DNA of 64,000 bases, from contig MEUZ01000001.1 in the NCBI GenBank assembly GCA_001772615.1, forward strand, positions 194,504-258,503. The letters are read 5' to 3'. A program made the translations under genes and the position numbers. The notes under the pieces are model-generated. The model did no database searches. It had not been told where the DNA came from and saw only the letters and a list, made by a program, of their open reading frames with translations. This DNA comes from a candidate division WWE3 bacterium RIFCSPHIGHO2_01_FULL_40_23. Its GTDB lineage: Bacteria > Patescibacteria > WWE3 > UBA101185 > 2-01-FULL-41-18. Below are positions 48,627-56,292 of this stretch, one piece after another (positions within the stretch are counted from its first letter, which is position 1; each line of letters begins with the position of its first letter).

Positions 48627-49093
48627 ACCCTTCTGAAGATATAATATCTGAAATCAAAGAAATTATTGAAAAGATGCTTTATTTCATAGGCGTTTCGGCA
48701 AGGAGCGATGTGTATTTGGAAACAAATGAGAATGGAGAAGTTTACAGGGTGGATCTTTCGGGAGACGACCTTGGCGCCCTTATCGGTTACCATGGAGAAG
48801 GTCTTTTAGCTCTTCAGACAGTCCTCGCTTTAATGGTTGCGAAAAAGTTTGATAAGTTCTTTTATATAAATGTGGACGTGAACGGTTACAGGCAAGAAAG
48901 AGAGGAAAGGCTTAAAGATATGACAAAAAGGGCTGTTGATAAGGTTTTGTTTTCACTTTCTCCCGTTGAACTTCCACCGATGGGTGCGTCGGAAAGAAGA
49001 CTTATCCATATGGAGGTTTCAAAGCACCGGGGTGTCGCGTCTGAAAGCACGGGAGAGGGATTTGGGAGAAGGGTTGTAATTAAACCGTCGTAA
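48623..49093 (+). CDS. khpB: RNA-binding protein KhpB/Jag
   Basis: 156 residues. A KH domain with L-G-A-L-I-G-Y-H-G-E-G near residue 53 and an R3H domain with the R-R-L-I-H-M-E-V-S-K-H and G-R-R-V-V-I segments at the C-terminus. The N-terminal Jag domain is short. It overlaps yidC by ATGA. Jag proteins bind RNA and influence cell elongation and division in Gram-positive bacteria. Confidence 0.94.
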   Translation: MNPSEDIISEIKEIIEKMLYFIGVSARSDVYLETNENGEVYRVDLSGDDLGALIGYHGEGLLALQTVLALMVAKKFDKFFYINVDVNGYRQEREERLKDMTKRAVDKVLFSLSPVELPPMGASERRLIHMEVSKHRGVASESTGEGFGRRVVIKPS

Positions 49094-49101
49094 TTATTAA
49101 T

Positions 49102-50229
49102 ATGAAATTTACCTGTCTTCAGGAAAATCTTGTAAAAGGTCTTTCAACCGTGGGTAAGGCCGTTTCTTTAAAAGGATCTCTTCCCGTACTCTCAAATGTT
49201 CTTATTTCTTCGGATAACGGCAGGCTTAAATTATCAGCGACTAATCTTGAGACTGCGATAACGACTTGGATAGGTGCTTCCATTGACAGAGAGGGTGCTG
49301 TTACCATTCCGGCCAGGATTTTATCAGAGTTTGTTTCAAACCTCCCACCTTCCAGCATTGTGGGTGAGGTTGAGGGAAATATCCTTAAACTTTCGTGCGA
49401 AAAAGCTTTATCCAAGTTTAACGGGCTTGACGCTTCAGAGTTTCCCGACCTTCCTGTGTTTACGGAGGATTCCCATTTGAATATTGACTCAAAGCTATTT
49501 GGAGAAGCCGTTTTGGAGGCCGCTTTTGCCGCTGCGGTGGATGAAAGCAGGCCAGTTTTAACGGGCGTTTTGGTAAATGCTTCAAAGGACGGTCTGTATA
49601 TGGTTTCAGTGGATGGGTTCAGGCTTGCTGAAAAGATTGTTTCCCTTAACGGGAAAAACCTTAAAAAACCTTTCCTCGCCGTTATCCCTGCAAAAACTCT
49701 TCTTGAGGTCGCAAGGCTTGTCGGATCGCTGAAAGATCCTCTTGAAATTTCTCTAAGTGAAGAGGGCAATCTTGTAATTTTTAAAGTCGGAGATGTCCTT
49801 ATAACATCCCGTACGATAGATGGAGACTTTCCGGAGTATAAAAAACTTATACCTGAAAAGGACAAGGGGACTACTGTTGTAAAACTTCCTGCAAAAGATT
49901 TTGTTAATGCTTTAAGGCTTTCTAATGTTTTTGCCAAAGAAGCTTCAAGCGTTGTCAGGATTAAAGTTGATTCTTCCGAGAACGCTGTTTTTGTTTTATC
50001 TTCAAACTCGGAAGTCGGAGAAAATAACAGCAAAGTTTCCGCCGAGGTTTCAGGCAAAGATATGGAAGTTGCCTTTAACTCAAAGTTTATTATGGATGTT
50101 TTTAATAATGTGAAGTCTGACGAGTTTGTTTTCTCCCTCCCTGAAAAGATAGGCCCCGGTGTCCCGGGCGTTTTTAAGCCCTCCGAAAGGGATGATCATA
50201 CTTACCTCGTAATGCCCATGCAATTCTAA
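49102..50229 (+). CDS. dnaN: DNA polymerase III sliding clamp (beta subunit)
   Basis: 375 residues, three repeated clamp folds. Family features: L-P-V-L-S-N-V-L-I near residue 28, F-N-G-L-D-A-S-E-F-P near residue 108, R-P-V-L-T-G-V near residue 149, S-V-D-G-F-R-L-A near residue 171, and the terminal Y-L-V-M-P-M-Q-F. It ends the rpmH operon rather than following dnaA, which is unusual (see findings). Confidence 0.97.
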   Translation: MKFTCLQENLVKGLSTVGKAVSLKGSLPVLSNVLISSDNGRLKLSATNLETAITTWIGASIDREGAVTIPARILSEFVSNLPPSSIVGEVEGNILKLSCEKALSKFNGLDASEFPDLPVFTEDSHLNIDSKLFGEAVLEAAFAAAVDESRPVLTGVLVNASKDGLYMVSVDGFRLAEKIVSLNGKNLKKPFLAVIPAKTLLEVARLVGSLKDPLEISLSEEGNLVIFKVGDVLITSRTIDGDFPEYKKLIPEKDKGTTVVKLPAKDFVNALRLSNVFAKEASSVVRIKVDSSENAVFVLSSNSEVGENNSKVSAEVSGKDMEVAFNSKFIMDVFNNVKSDEFVFSLPEKIGPGVPGVFKPSERDDHTYLVMPMQF

Positions 50230-50230
50230 C

Positions 50231-50466
50231 CCCTTTACTAACCATAATTACGAGCACGATAGAAATCAAAAACATATCTTCTCGAAGGCACGGGATCTCG
50301 CGGTACGTTACAGAACTGTGTATTCATTACTCGCGCGGCCCCTTCCTCTCGCCATTGCTATAAAAGTATTAATTCATAAATACAAAGCAATGGCTGCGAG
50401 AATCCTTCTTTGAAGATATATTTTTGATTTCTGTTTGTTATGTTCGTAGTTCAGGTTAGTAAAGGG
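50231..50466. repeat. 236-bp imperfect inverted repeat between dnaN and the VirB4-like gene
   Basis: CCCTTTACTAACC (50231-50243) is the exact reverse complement of 50454-50466, and similarity continues for another 40 bp inward (ACGA...AGAAATCAAAAA.ATATCTTC on both sides). A second palindrome GCCATTGCT...AGCAATGGC with GTATT/AATAC lies near 50354-50396, and GGATCTCGC can pair with GCGAGAATCC. It begins one base after dnaN and contains the VirB4 stop codon. It may be a decayed MITE, a structured RNA or a two-way terminator; it has no T-run. Confidence 0.8.
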
Positions 50467-52519
50467 AGGAGACCTCATCCTCATCGGGGTTTTTAGGGGC
50501 TGGGGATTGTGCGGCGGGGCTTTGTGGGTAGCCTGCTTCTACCTGCGGCGCTTTTTGAGGTTGAGCTGTCGGTTGCGGCTGCCCTTCTTTTATTATGGGA
50601 ATATTATTTCCGCCCAGCGGAGCTGGCTCTTGAGGTGCTTCCTGTGGTGAAGCAGGTGGGGGAGCGGGTTTATTGTAATTTGGAACGGGCCTGTAAATCA
50701 CTTTTGTCTGCGGCTGTTCTTTTAACGTTCCTTTTTCTCTTAACTTAATTAGTTCAGCAGGATTTGTTGTAACAAGCTTATATTCCTCTTCCGACGCCTC
50801 AATTTTAATCGCAACGTGGTTGCTTCCAGCAAAAAACAGCCCTTCTCCGATGCCCGCCGATAATAAAAACCTCTTTTCTCCTTCGGACAAATAAAATGTT
50901 TCGGCAACTTTATCAATTGCCGCGGGGTGCTGTTTTAAAAGCACTTGAATTGAGGAGCTCGTGATTATTGCATGCCCGTACTCGCTTGATAAGAAATCCT
51001 CAACATCTTGCGTAATTGTAGTTAAGCCTAGGAAATATTTCCTTGCTCTTTTTGCTATGCCATATATAAATGTCGCAGAATCCTTGTTTTGCATCAGATA
51101 CCACGCCTCATCAATAACAAGAATTCTTTTTCTTAAGTCTTTTTTAATTCTTGTCCATATGAAATCAAGTATTATGTATATTGCGATAGGCCTTAAAACA
51201 TCCTCAAGAGACCTCGTGGAAAAAACGGTGAACTTGCTTCTTATGTCTATATTTGACCTCTGGTCAAAAATCCCTGCTAGAGAACCCTTAATATATCTTT
51301 CAAGCCTTGAGGCAAGAGCTTTTGCTTCGGGCTCTTCAAATCCAAGAAGAACTTTATATAAATCCTCCATTATCGGAGGCTCTTTTGTCCTTTGCGTTTC
51401 GGGATCCGTTGTAATTCCCTTGATTCTGTAAGCTTCTATCAGAGATTTGTCTAAAACGGCTTCTTCAACGTTAGTCATGTTCCCAAAGATTATTTTAAAA
51501 AGTGTATGCAGGGAAAGTATTTTTTGCCCCAGCTCATTTTCGCCTTCTATGGCAACCCCCGAAAGATCAAATGGGTTTATTCTTGAAGGGGAGGATGGGG
51601 AAAATTCAATATAGTTTCCCCCTACCGCTTCGCAAAGTCTTTTGTATTCCATTTCGGGGTCAATGACTAAAATCTCGGATCCAAAAACCATAGACCTTAA
51701 AGCTTCAAGTTTAACGAAAAATGATTTTCCTGCCCCTGATTTTGCAAAGACCACCGTGTTGGCGTTTTCCAGGGAAAACCTATCAAATATTACAAGAGAG
51801 CCGTTATGCTTGTTTATGCCATACATTATTCCTTCGTTTGCCGTAAGATCAGATGATGTAAACGGAAAGGTTGTAGCAAGGCTAGTTGTGTCCATGTTTC
51901 TCGTAATGAGAAGCTTATCAAGGCATAACGGAATAGTTGTTTGAAAGGCCTGTTCCATCTGAAGAGACGCCTGTTTTGAAATAAGAAGAAGGGAGCCAAG
52001 AGTTGATTCAACTTTTTTGGTAACCACCTCAAGCTCTTCAAGAGTGTCTGCGGGAACAGTCACATAAAATGAAAACTGGAAAAATTTTTCCACTCCTTTT
52101 ACAAGCTGTTCCTGAAGGGATTGCGCGTCTTCAAGCGCGGCGCTTACTGTGGGATCAACTATTTTGCCTCTCTCTCGATCCGTTCTGACTGTCGCCTCCA
52201 TTTCAGCAATTTTTCTTCTTAAGTCGTCAAGAATTCCCCTTGACTGCACGGGATAATAAAACATTGATATATCAAGAGTGTGTTCAAAATTAATAAGAGG
52301 TGAAAGCCAGTTGGCCCCGACAAACCTAGGGTATCCCGCGACAAACAGCGTTCTGTAATAAGTGTTTCCAACCCTTATATGCGTGAAATCAACTTCAATT
52401 GCAGATGGAGCTATAACGTCTTTAACGTCAACCATCCCTTCCGCAAGTTTCTTTGCGGAGCCCTCGGCGCTCTTTTCTTTTTCCAGGTCCTCCTTCTTTT
52501 TGTTTATAGGCAGTTTCAT
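50456..52519 (-). CDS. VirB4-like ATPase of a type IV secretion system
   Basis: 687 residues. Walker A A-K-S-G-A-G-K-S at 259-266 and Walker B R-I-L-V-I-D-E-A-W at 465-473; the latter segment and the A-R-K-Y-F-L-G-L-T-T-I-T-Q-D region fit VirB4/TraC. The first 250 residues are the VirB4 N-terminal domain; the last 90 are Pro/Gln/Ala-rich and probably disordered. It powers substrate transfer or pilus assembly from the cytoplasmic face. It is two bases downstream of its partner gene. The stop codon lies in an inverted repeat. Confidence 0.92.
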   Translation of the reverse strand: MKLPINKKKEDLEKEKSAEGSAKKLAEGMVDVKDVIAPSAIEVDFTHIRVGNTYYRTLFVAGYPRFVGANWLSPLINFEHTLDISMFYYPVQSRGILDDLRRKIAEMEATVRTDRERGKIVDPTVSAALEDAQSLQEQLVKGVEKFFQFSFYVTVPADTLEELEVVTKKVESTLGSLLLISKQASLQMEQAFQTTIPLCLDKLLITRNMDTTSLATTFPFTSSDLTANEGIMYGINKHNGSLVIFDRFSLENANTVVFAKSGAGKSFFVKLEALRSMVFGSEILVIDPEMEYKRLCEAVGGNYIEFSPSSPSRINPFDLSGVAIEGENELGQKILSLHTLFKIIFGNMTNVEEAVLDKSLIEAYRIKGITTDPETQRTKEPPIMEDLYKVLLGFEEPEAKALASRLERYIKGSLAGIFDQRSNIDIRSKFTVFSTRSLEDVLRPIAIYIILDFIWTRIKKDLRKRILVIDEAWYLMQNKDSATFIYGIAKRARKYFLGLTTITQDVEDFLSSEYGHAIITSSSIQVLLKQHPAAIDKVAETFYLSEGEKRFLLSAGIGEGLFFAGSNHVAIKIEASEEEYKLVTTNPAELIKLREKGTLKEQPQTKVIYRPVPNYNKPAPPPASPQEAPQEPAPLGGNNIPIIKEGQPQPTAQPQKAPQVEAGYPQSPAAQSPAPKNPDEDEVSSLY

Positions 52520-52521
52520 CT

Positions 52522-53229
52522 TTACTCCTCTAATATGGCAGGTTCAACTATCGCCACTTTAAAATCATCCACTCTTGCTTTTATCCTTTGCTCATGGACT
52601 GATGAGGGATTATAAATGTCAAAAAACAACTCAACAAGCTCCTGGGTGTTTAACTGTCTTGTTTTTATGCCGATTCTTGCGAATTCTTTAACAATGTTGT
52701 CTCTTTTAGGATACAACTCGGCCGTCGCATTTTTGATTACATGCGGGACATTTACCGTCATTCTTTTGTTTCTTGAGCCTGTCAAAAGTGATATGAAATC
52801 AAAAGGCCCGCCTCCCTGCTGCCTTGGGACATCAACTGTTCCCCCTGAAGGAATGGCCACGTAAAAACTTTTATCCAAAACTTCATTTCTTTGTATTAAA
52901 TCCTGCACAAACTTTCTGTAAGACTGCGCCTGGATACGAAGAAGAGGGTCTTTAATTTTACTTTCAACAGCCTTTACTTTTTCTATGTAGTTTGTAATAT
53001 CAAGTCTTTTGCTTCTTAAAATGACCTGAATGGGGAACGAAAGAGAGTTTAAAAGGGCGGAAAACGCGGCTATTATGGCGTCCTGCTCTATTTCGGAGAG
53101 GAGGTCAAAGTTAACGGCAGTCGTTTTAAGAACCAGTGTCACTCCTCCATTTTTTAAGACCACAAGATCATCAGTTATTGTTTCTATATCAAGGTGATCT
53201 TGTGTTGAGTAATTTACTTTCTGACTCAT
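52522..53229 (-). CDS. TraC/VirB4 N-terminal-like component
   Basis: 235 residues, no signal peptide, no Walker motifs. The V-V-L-K-N-G-G-V-T-L-V-L-K segment near residue 24 and the F-P-I-Q-V-I-L-R-S-K-R-L-D segment near residue 65 resemble the N-terminal part of TraC/VirB4 proteins, so the secretion ATPase looks split over two genes. The C-terminal part predicts coiled or mixed structure. Overlaps the PrgI-like gene by ATGA (53226-53229) and precedes the ATPase gene by two bases. Confidence 0.8.
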   Translation of the reverse strand: MSQKVNYSTQDHLDIETITDDLVVLKNGGVTLVLKTTAVNFDLLSEIEQDAIIAAFSALLNSLSFPIQVILRSKRLDITNYIEKVKAVESKIKDPLLRIQAQSYRKFVQDLIQRNEVLDKSFYVAIPSGGTVDVPRQQGGGPFDFISLLTGSRNKRMTVNVPHVIKNATAELYPKRDNIVKEFARIGIKTRQLNTQELVELFFDIYNPSSVHEQRIKARVDDFKVAIVEPAILEE

Positions 53230-54893
53230 GTTTTTAGTTTACCAGTAAATTCAACGGGTGGTAATACCAGACCCTTTACTTCTATACTCACTCTGTCAAA
53301 GGACATAGGGTTTTTTTCGCCCTCTTTTGAAACTTCTAAAACATAAGTTCCGTTTGAAACAGGTGTCGTTATGGAAAATTGACCAAGTTTATTTGTCTTT
53401 AGAGCCCGCACCGTGTCGCCTTTTGAATCTTTAACTATTACCACGGCTCCTTCCAAAAGCGTTTGGGTCTGGTCCTTTACTACCCCGTTTATGATGTTTG
53501 GGACTCCGGTGATGGGTGAGATGTTTGAGAAGGTTGCCTTCTGCAATGGGGCTTGCGCCTGTGCTCCTTGTGTAAATTCAGAAGGTATTACAGGTACATG
53601 TACCTTCTCCACCACTTTTTGCACGATAACCCTTGGCTGTTCGCTTCCCATTTCTTTAATCTTTTGCTCCATCTCAAAAATTCTTTGCTGAAGAAGTGCA
53701 ACCTCTCTGTCGGCCTGCTCCTTTTCCGTTTGGAGGTTTTTTATCTGATTTGTGATCTGATCTTTTTCTTCTTTACTGCTTCCAGCCTGACCGGCTTTTT
53801 TCTTAAGCTCCTCTATCTCTTTTTCCAGCCTTTGATTGTCAGTTTTAAGTTGGGCTACCGCTTGCGAAGCGCCTTTTTGGATTGTGCCTTTTGTAGCCTC
53901 CTCCACTTTTGCGGCCGGTGCCTCCTCCTTTTTTTCCTTCGGCTGCTGCCCTTTCTTTATTTTTTCAACAAGTTCGGTGAGCTGCCTTGTTTTTAATGAA
54001 AGGTCACTTTCCGCTTTTTCTTCAGTCGGTTTTACTACCCGTTCTCCCCTTACGGGAAGCACTATTTCACCTTCCGTTCTTGAAAGATGTGTAAATCTCC
54101 TTCCCGCAAGTCTGTCCGGTGTTATGGGGGACCCCGTGTAAAATTTAGGCGTGTATTGGTGAGGTATTATTACCTGTGCAGGGCTTATTTTTGGTTCCTC
54201 CGCTTGTGGGAGTGTTATTTCGGCTTCAAGAAAAGGGGTGGCTTCGGGTTTCTGCGGGATTTCCTCTACTGGTTTAGGGGGTTTAGGAGCCCCCACTTCT
54301 TTGATTTCTGGTTCCAATCCTTTTACTTCCGGTGTGTAGGGCCTAAGAGGCTTGAAGACCTGCTTCGGCTCTTCCGTTGTGGTTACTACACCGCCGTAAG
54401 CTTCTTTTACTTTGTTTATAAAATAATCCTCGGCAATATCAAGAGGGTCTTTAGGGGCTCCGGCACCTTCACGTTCAAGATACTGCTCAAGCTTTCTCCT
54501 GCTTGCAGTCGGGGCTACAGCCATAAGCTCCGATTTAAGCATGGCAAGATTTTGATATAAAAAGTAGCTTGGAGGGACTATTTCTTTTCTCCATATCCTT
54601 TGGGTTGGTGTGTAAATTGCGTTTATAAAGTTAGCAACCCATTGATCAAGTCCTCTTTCCTCAACCGGTACAAAAGCGATCGCAACGCCTGCCCCCGCTA
54701 TTAAAAGCGCAACGGGAAGCCTTAAAAAGCTTGGAAGTCCTGATCTTAGCGCCCCGAATGCAAAAATCGCGGCTATTACTAAGTAAAAGAACTGCCTCAT
54801 GGTAAGGCTTCCAATCACTTTAAATTCAACCTGCATTATGTTCTGGGGAACCGCGTGCTGCTTGTTTGTTTGAACGACTTCGTTTATGGGCAT
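53226..54893 (-). CDS. PrgI-family inner membrane protein with C-terminal carboxypeptidase regulatory-like domain
   Basis: 555 residues. Residues 20-90 are a PrgI-like (VirB3-type) domain with two membrane helices and V-E-F-K-V-I-G-S-L-T-M-R-Q. Next come a conserved region (about 90-165), a long Pro/Glu-rich linker, a coiled coil (about 335-415), and a C-terminal beta domain with L-E-G-A-V-V-I-V-K-D and L-G-Q-F-S-I-T-T-P (carboxypeptidase regulatory-like). It probably joins the secretion channel to other parts. First gene of the leftward operon with the TraC-like and VirB4-like genes. Confidence 0.85.
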   Translation of the reverse strand: MPINEVVQTNKQHAVPQNIMQVEFKVIGSLTMRQFFYLVIAAIFAFGALRSGLPSFLRLPVALLIAGAGVAIAFVPVEERGLDQWVANFINAIYTPTQRIWRKEIVPPSYFLYQNLAMLKSELMAVAPTASRRKLEQYLEREGAGAPKDPLDIAEDYFINKVKEAYGGVVTTTEEPKQVFKPLRPYTPEVKGLEPEIKEVGAPKPPKPVEEIPQKPEATPFLEAEITLPQAEEPKISPAQVIIPHQYTPKFYTGSPITPDRLAGRRFTHLSRTEGEIVLPVRGERVVKPTEEKAESDLSLKTRQLTELVEKIKKGQQPKEKKEEAPAAKVEEATKGTIQKGASQAVAQLKTDNQRLEKEIEELKKKAGQAGSSKEEKDQITNQIKNLQTEKEQADREVALLQQRIFEMEQKIKEMGSEQPRVIVQKVVEKVHVPVIPSEFTQGAQAQAPLQKATFSNISPITGVPNIINGVVKDQTQTLLEGAVVIVKDSKGDTVRALKTNKLGQFSITTPVSNGTYVLEVSKEGEKNPMSFDRVSIEVKGLVLPPVEFTGKLKT

Positions 54894-54955
54894 GTTTATG
54901 ATGAATTATAACTTTTTAAAACCCTAAAAGACAGAGTAACGTTTAATTATATCAT

Positions 54956-56230
54956 TTATTTTTTGGGTTTGAGGTAGGCATTTATCATGCCGGGGGCGCG
55001 AAGGGCTACAATCCATGTTCCAAACATAAGCATGCCGCCGACAAGAGGCGATAGCGCTGTGCTCCAAAAGCCGGGTGTTGGGGTGCTGCTGTCCCAAAGA
55101 ACCGATAAGAATAGGTAAAAGCCAAGCATTATTAAAAGAACTATTGCAGGAAGAGCTAGCACTGCCGAAAGCATGTCCACAAACCAGTCTTTAATTCTAT
55201 GCTCTTGTCCGGGAATAGCCGCGATAGCAAAAATCAAAGGAGAAAATATCGTCAAAAATATTATTTTAAGATAGTTAAAGATATACACAGCGCCAAGCGC
55301 GAATAGAAATATCACAAGGAAAACAAGAGCTACCAAAACGACAAGAGTAAGGCCGATTGTAAGTATAAAACCAAGCCCAATCGGACCAAGAAGCACTTTT
55401 GCCGCGCAATCTGACGCCGCAGAGATACTTGATATCTCGCTACAGCTGTATGGAGGGGTTGTTAAAGAAGGATTGACTCCCTTAAGCACCGATGCCCCGC
55501 CTCCCGTTGTCTCAAGTATAAAAGATCCGGCTATCTTTACGAGAGGGCTGTTCCATCCAAGCCCTATGGACTGATCAAAGATAGCTCCTATCCCATAGCT
55601 TAAGGTGATAAGAATGGCACTTATTATTATTCTCGGAATTGCGGCCTGCGCCGTTACTGCCGTTTGCGGATCTATTTTTGATCTCATTGAAATCATGACT
55701 GAAATAACGAGCACAAAAGCGGCAAGGAGTCCGTACGAAGCATTTCTAAAGCCTTTCCATATTTCATAAACGCTTTTAAAAGGGTTGGAAATGGTTGCGG
55801 CTTGCGCTTCCTGGAAAACAGGCGAATCCTCTTTTATTCCGTTAAAGTAAAGAGCAAGGGTTGCGGGAGGTGGTGTGTCCACTGCCCCCTGCAGAGTTGA
55901 GGTGGATAGGGCTAAGAGGCTTCCGTTTCTAAGGCCCGTACCCTGTCCGGTAAGGTTTAAGTCAGGCCAATCCGAAGTATCTGAAAAACAATCAGTCGGG
56001 TAGCCCGTCATGCCTATATAAAAAGAGTCTATTAAAGCCTGAAACGCGCCGACCCCAAGAGACCTTTGGGTGCTTTCATCCCCAAGGATCACACCGATAA
56101 CAGTCTGCCAGAAAGTTGAGCCCGGAGGTCTTGTCCCGTCTCCGCAAGAGGCAAGCCCGGGACGCGCAAAAATAATCGCAATAAGAAATAAGGTTACAAA
56201 CAGCGGTACTGCCTTTTTTAAAGTACTCAT
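54956..56230 (-). CDS. VirB6/TrbL-like membrane protein
   Basis: 424 residues. Signal peptide or first helix (about 7-27), an extracytoplasmic region with several Cys (about 28-150), then six or seven transmembrane helices, as in VirB6/TrbL channel proteins. The G-L-L-A-A-F-V-L-V-I-S-V-M-I-S-M-R-S-K-I-D-P segment and the C-terminal block with I-F-A-I-A-A-I-P-G-Q-E fit CPR VirB6-like proteins. It lies 62 bp upstream of the PrgI-like gene on the same strand and is divergent from the M23 gene. Confidence 0.83.
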   Translation of the reverse strand: MSTLKKAVPLFVTLFLIAIIFARPGLASCGDGTRPPGSTFWQTVIGVILGDESTQRSLGVGAFQALIDSFYIGMTGYPTDCFSDTSDWPDLNLTGQGTGLRNGSLLALSTSTLQGAVDTPPPATLALYFNGIKEDSPVFQEAQAATISNPFKSVYEIWKGFRNASYGLLAAFVLVISVMISMRSKIDPQTAVTAQAAIPRIIISAILITLSYGIGAIFDQSIGLGWNSPLVKIAGSFILETTGGGASVLKGVNPSLTTPPYSCSEISSISAASDCAAKVLLGPIGLGFILTIGLTLVVLVALVFLVIFLFALGAVYIFNYLKIIFLTIFSPLIFAIAAIPGQEHRIKDWFVDMLSAVLALPAIVLLIMLGFYLFLSVLWDSSTPTPGFWSTALSPLVGGMLMFGTWIVALRAPGMINAYLKPKK

Positions 56231-56292
56231 ATTCTTGAGTAGATATTAAGCCCATATATTAAAAAGTTCAAGTATTTGCTACTATTTAAACC

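Noticed and set aside
50231..50466. RNase P RNA (rnpB)
   Set aside because: Neither strand has the conserved GAGGAAAGUCC-type and ACAGAA-type P4 strands.
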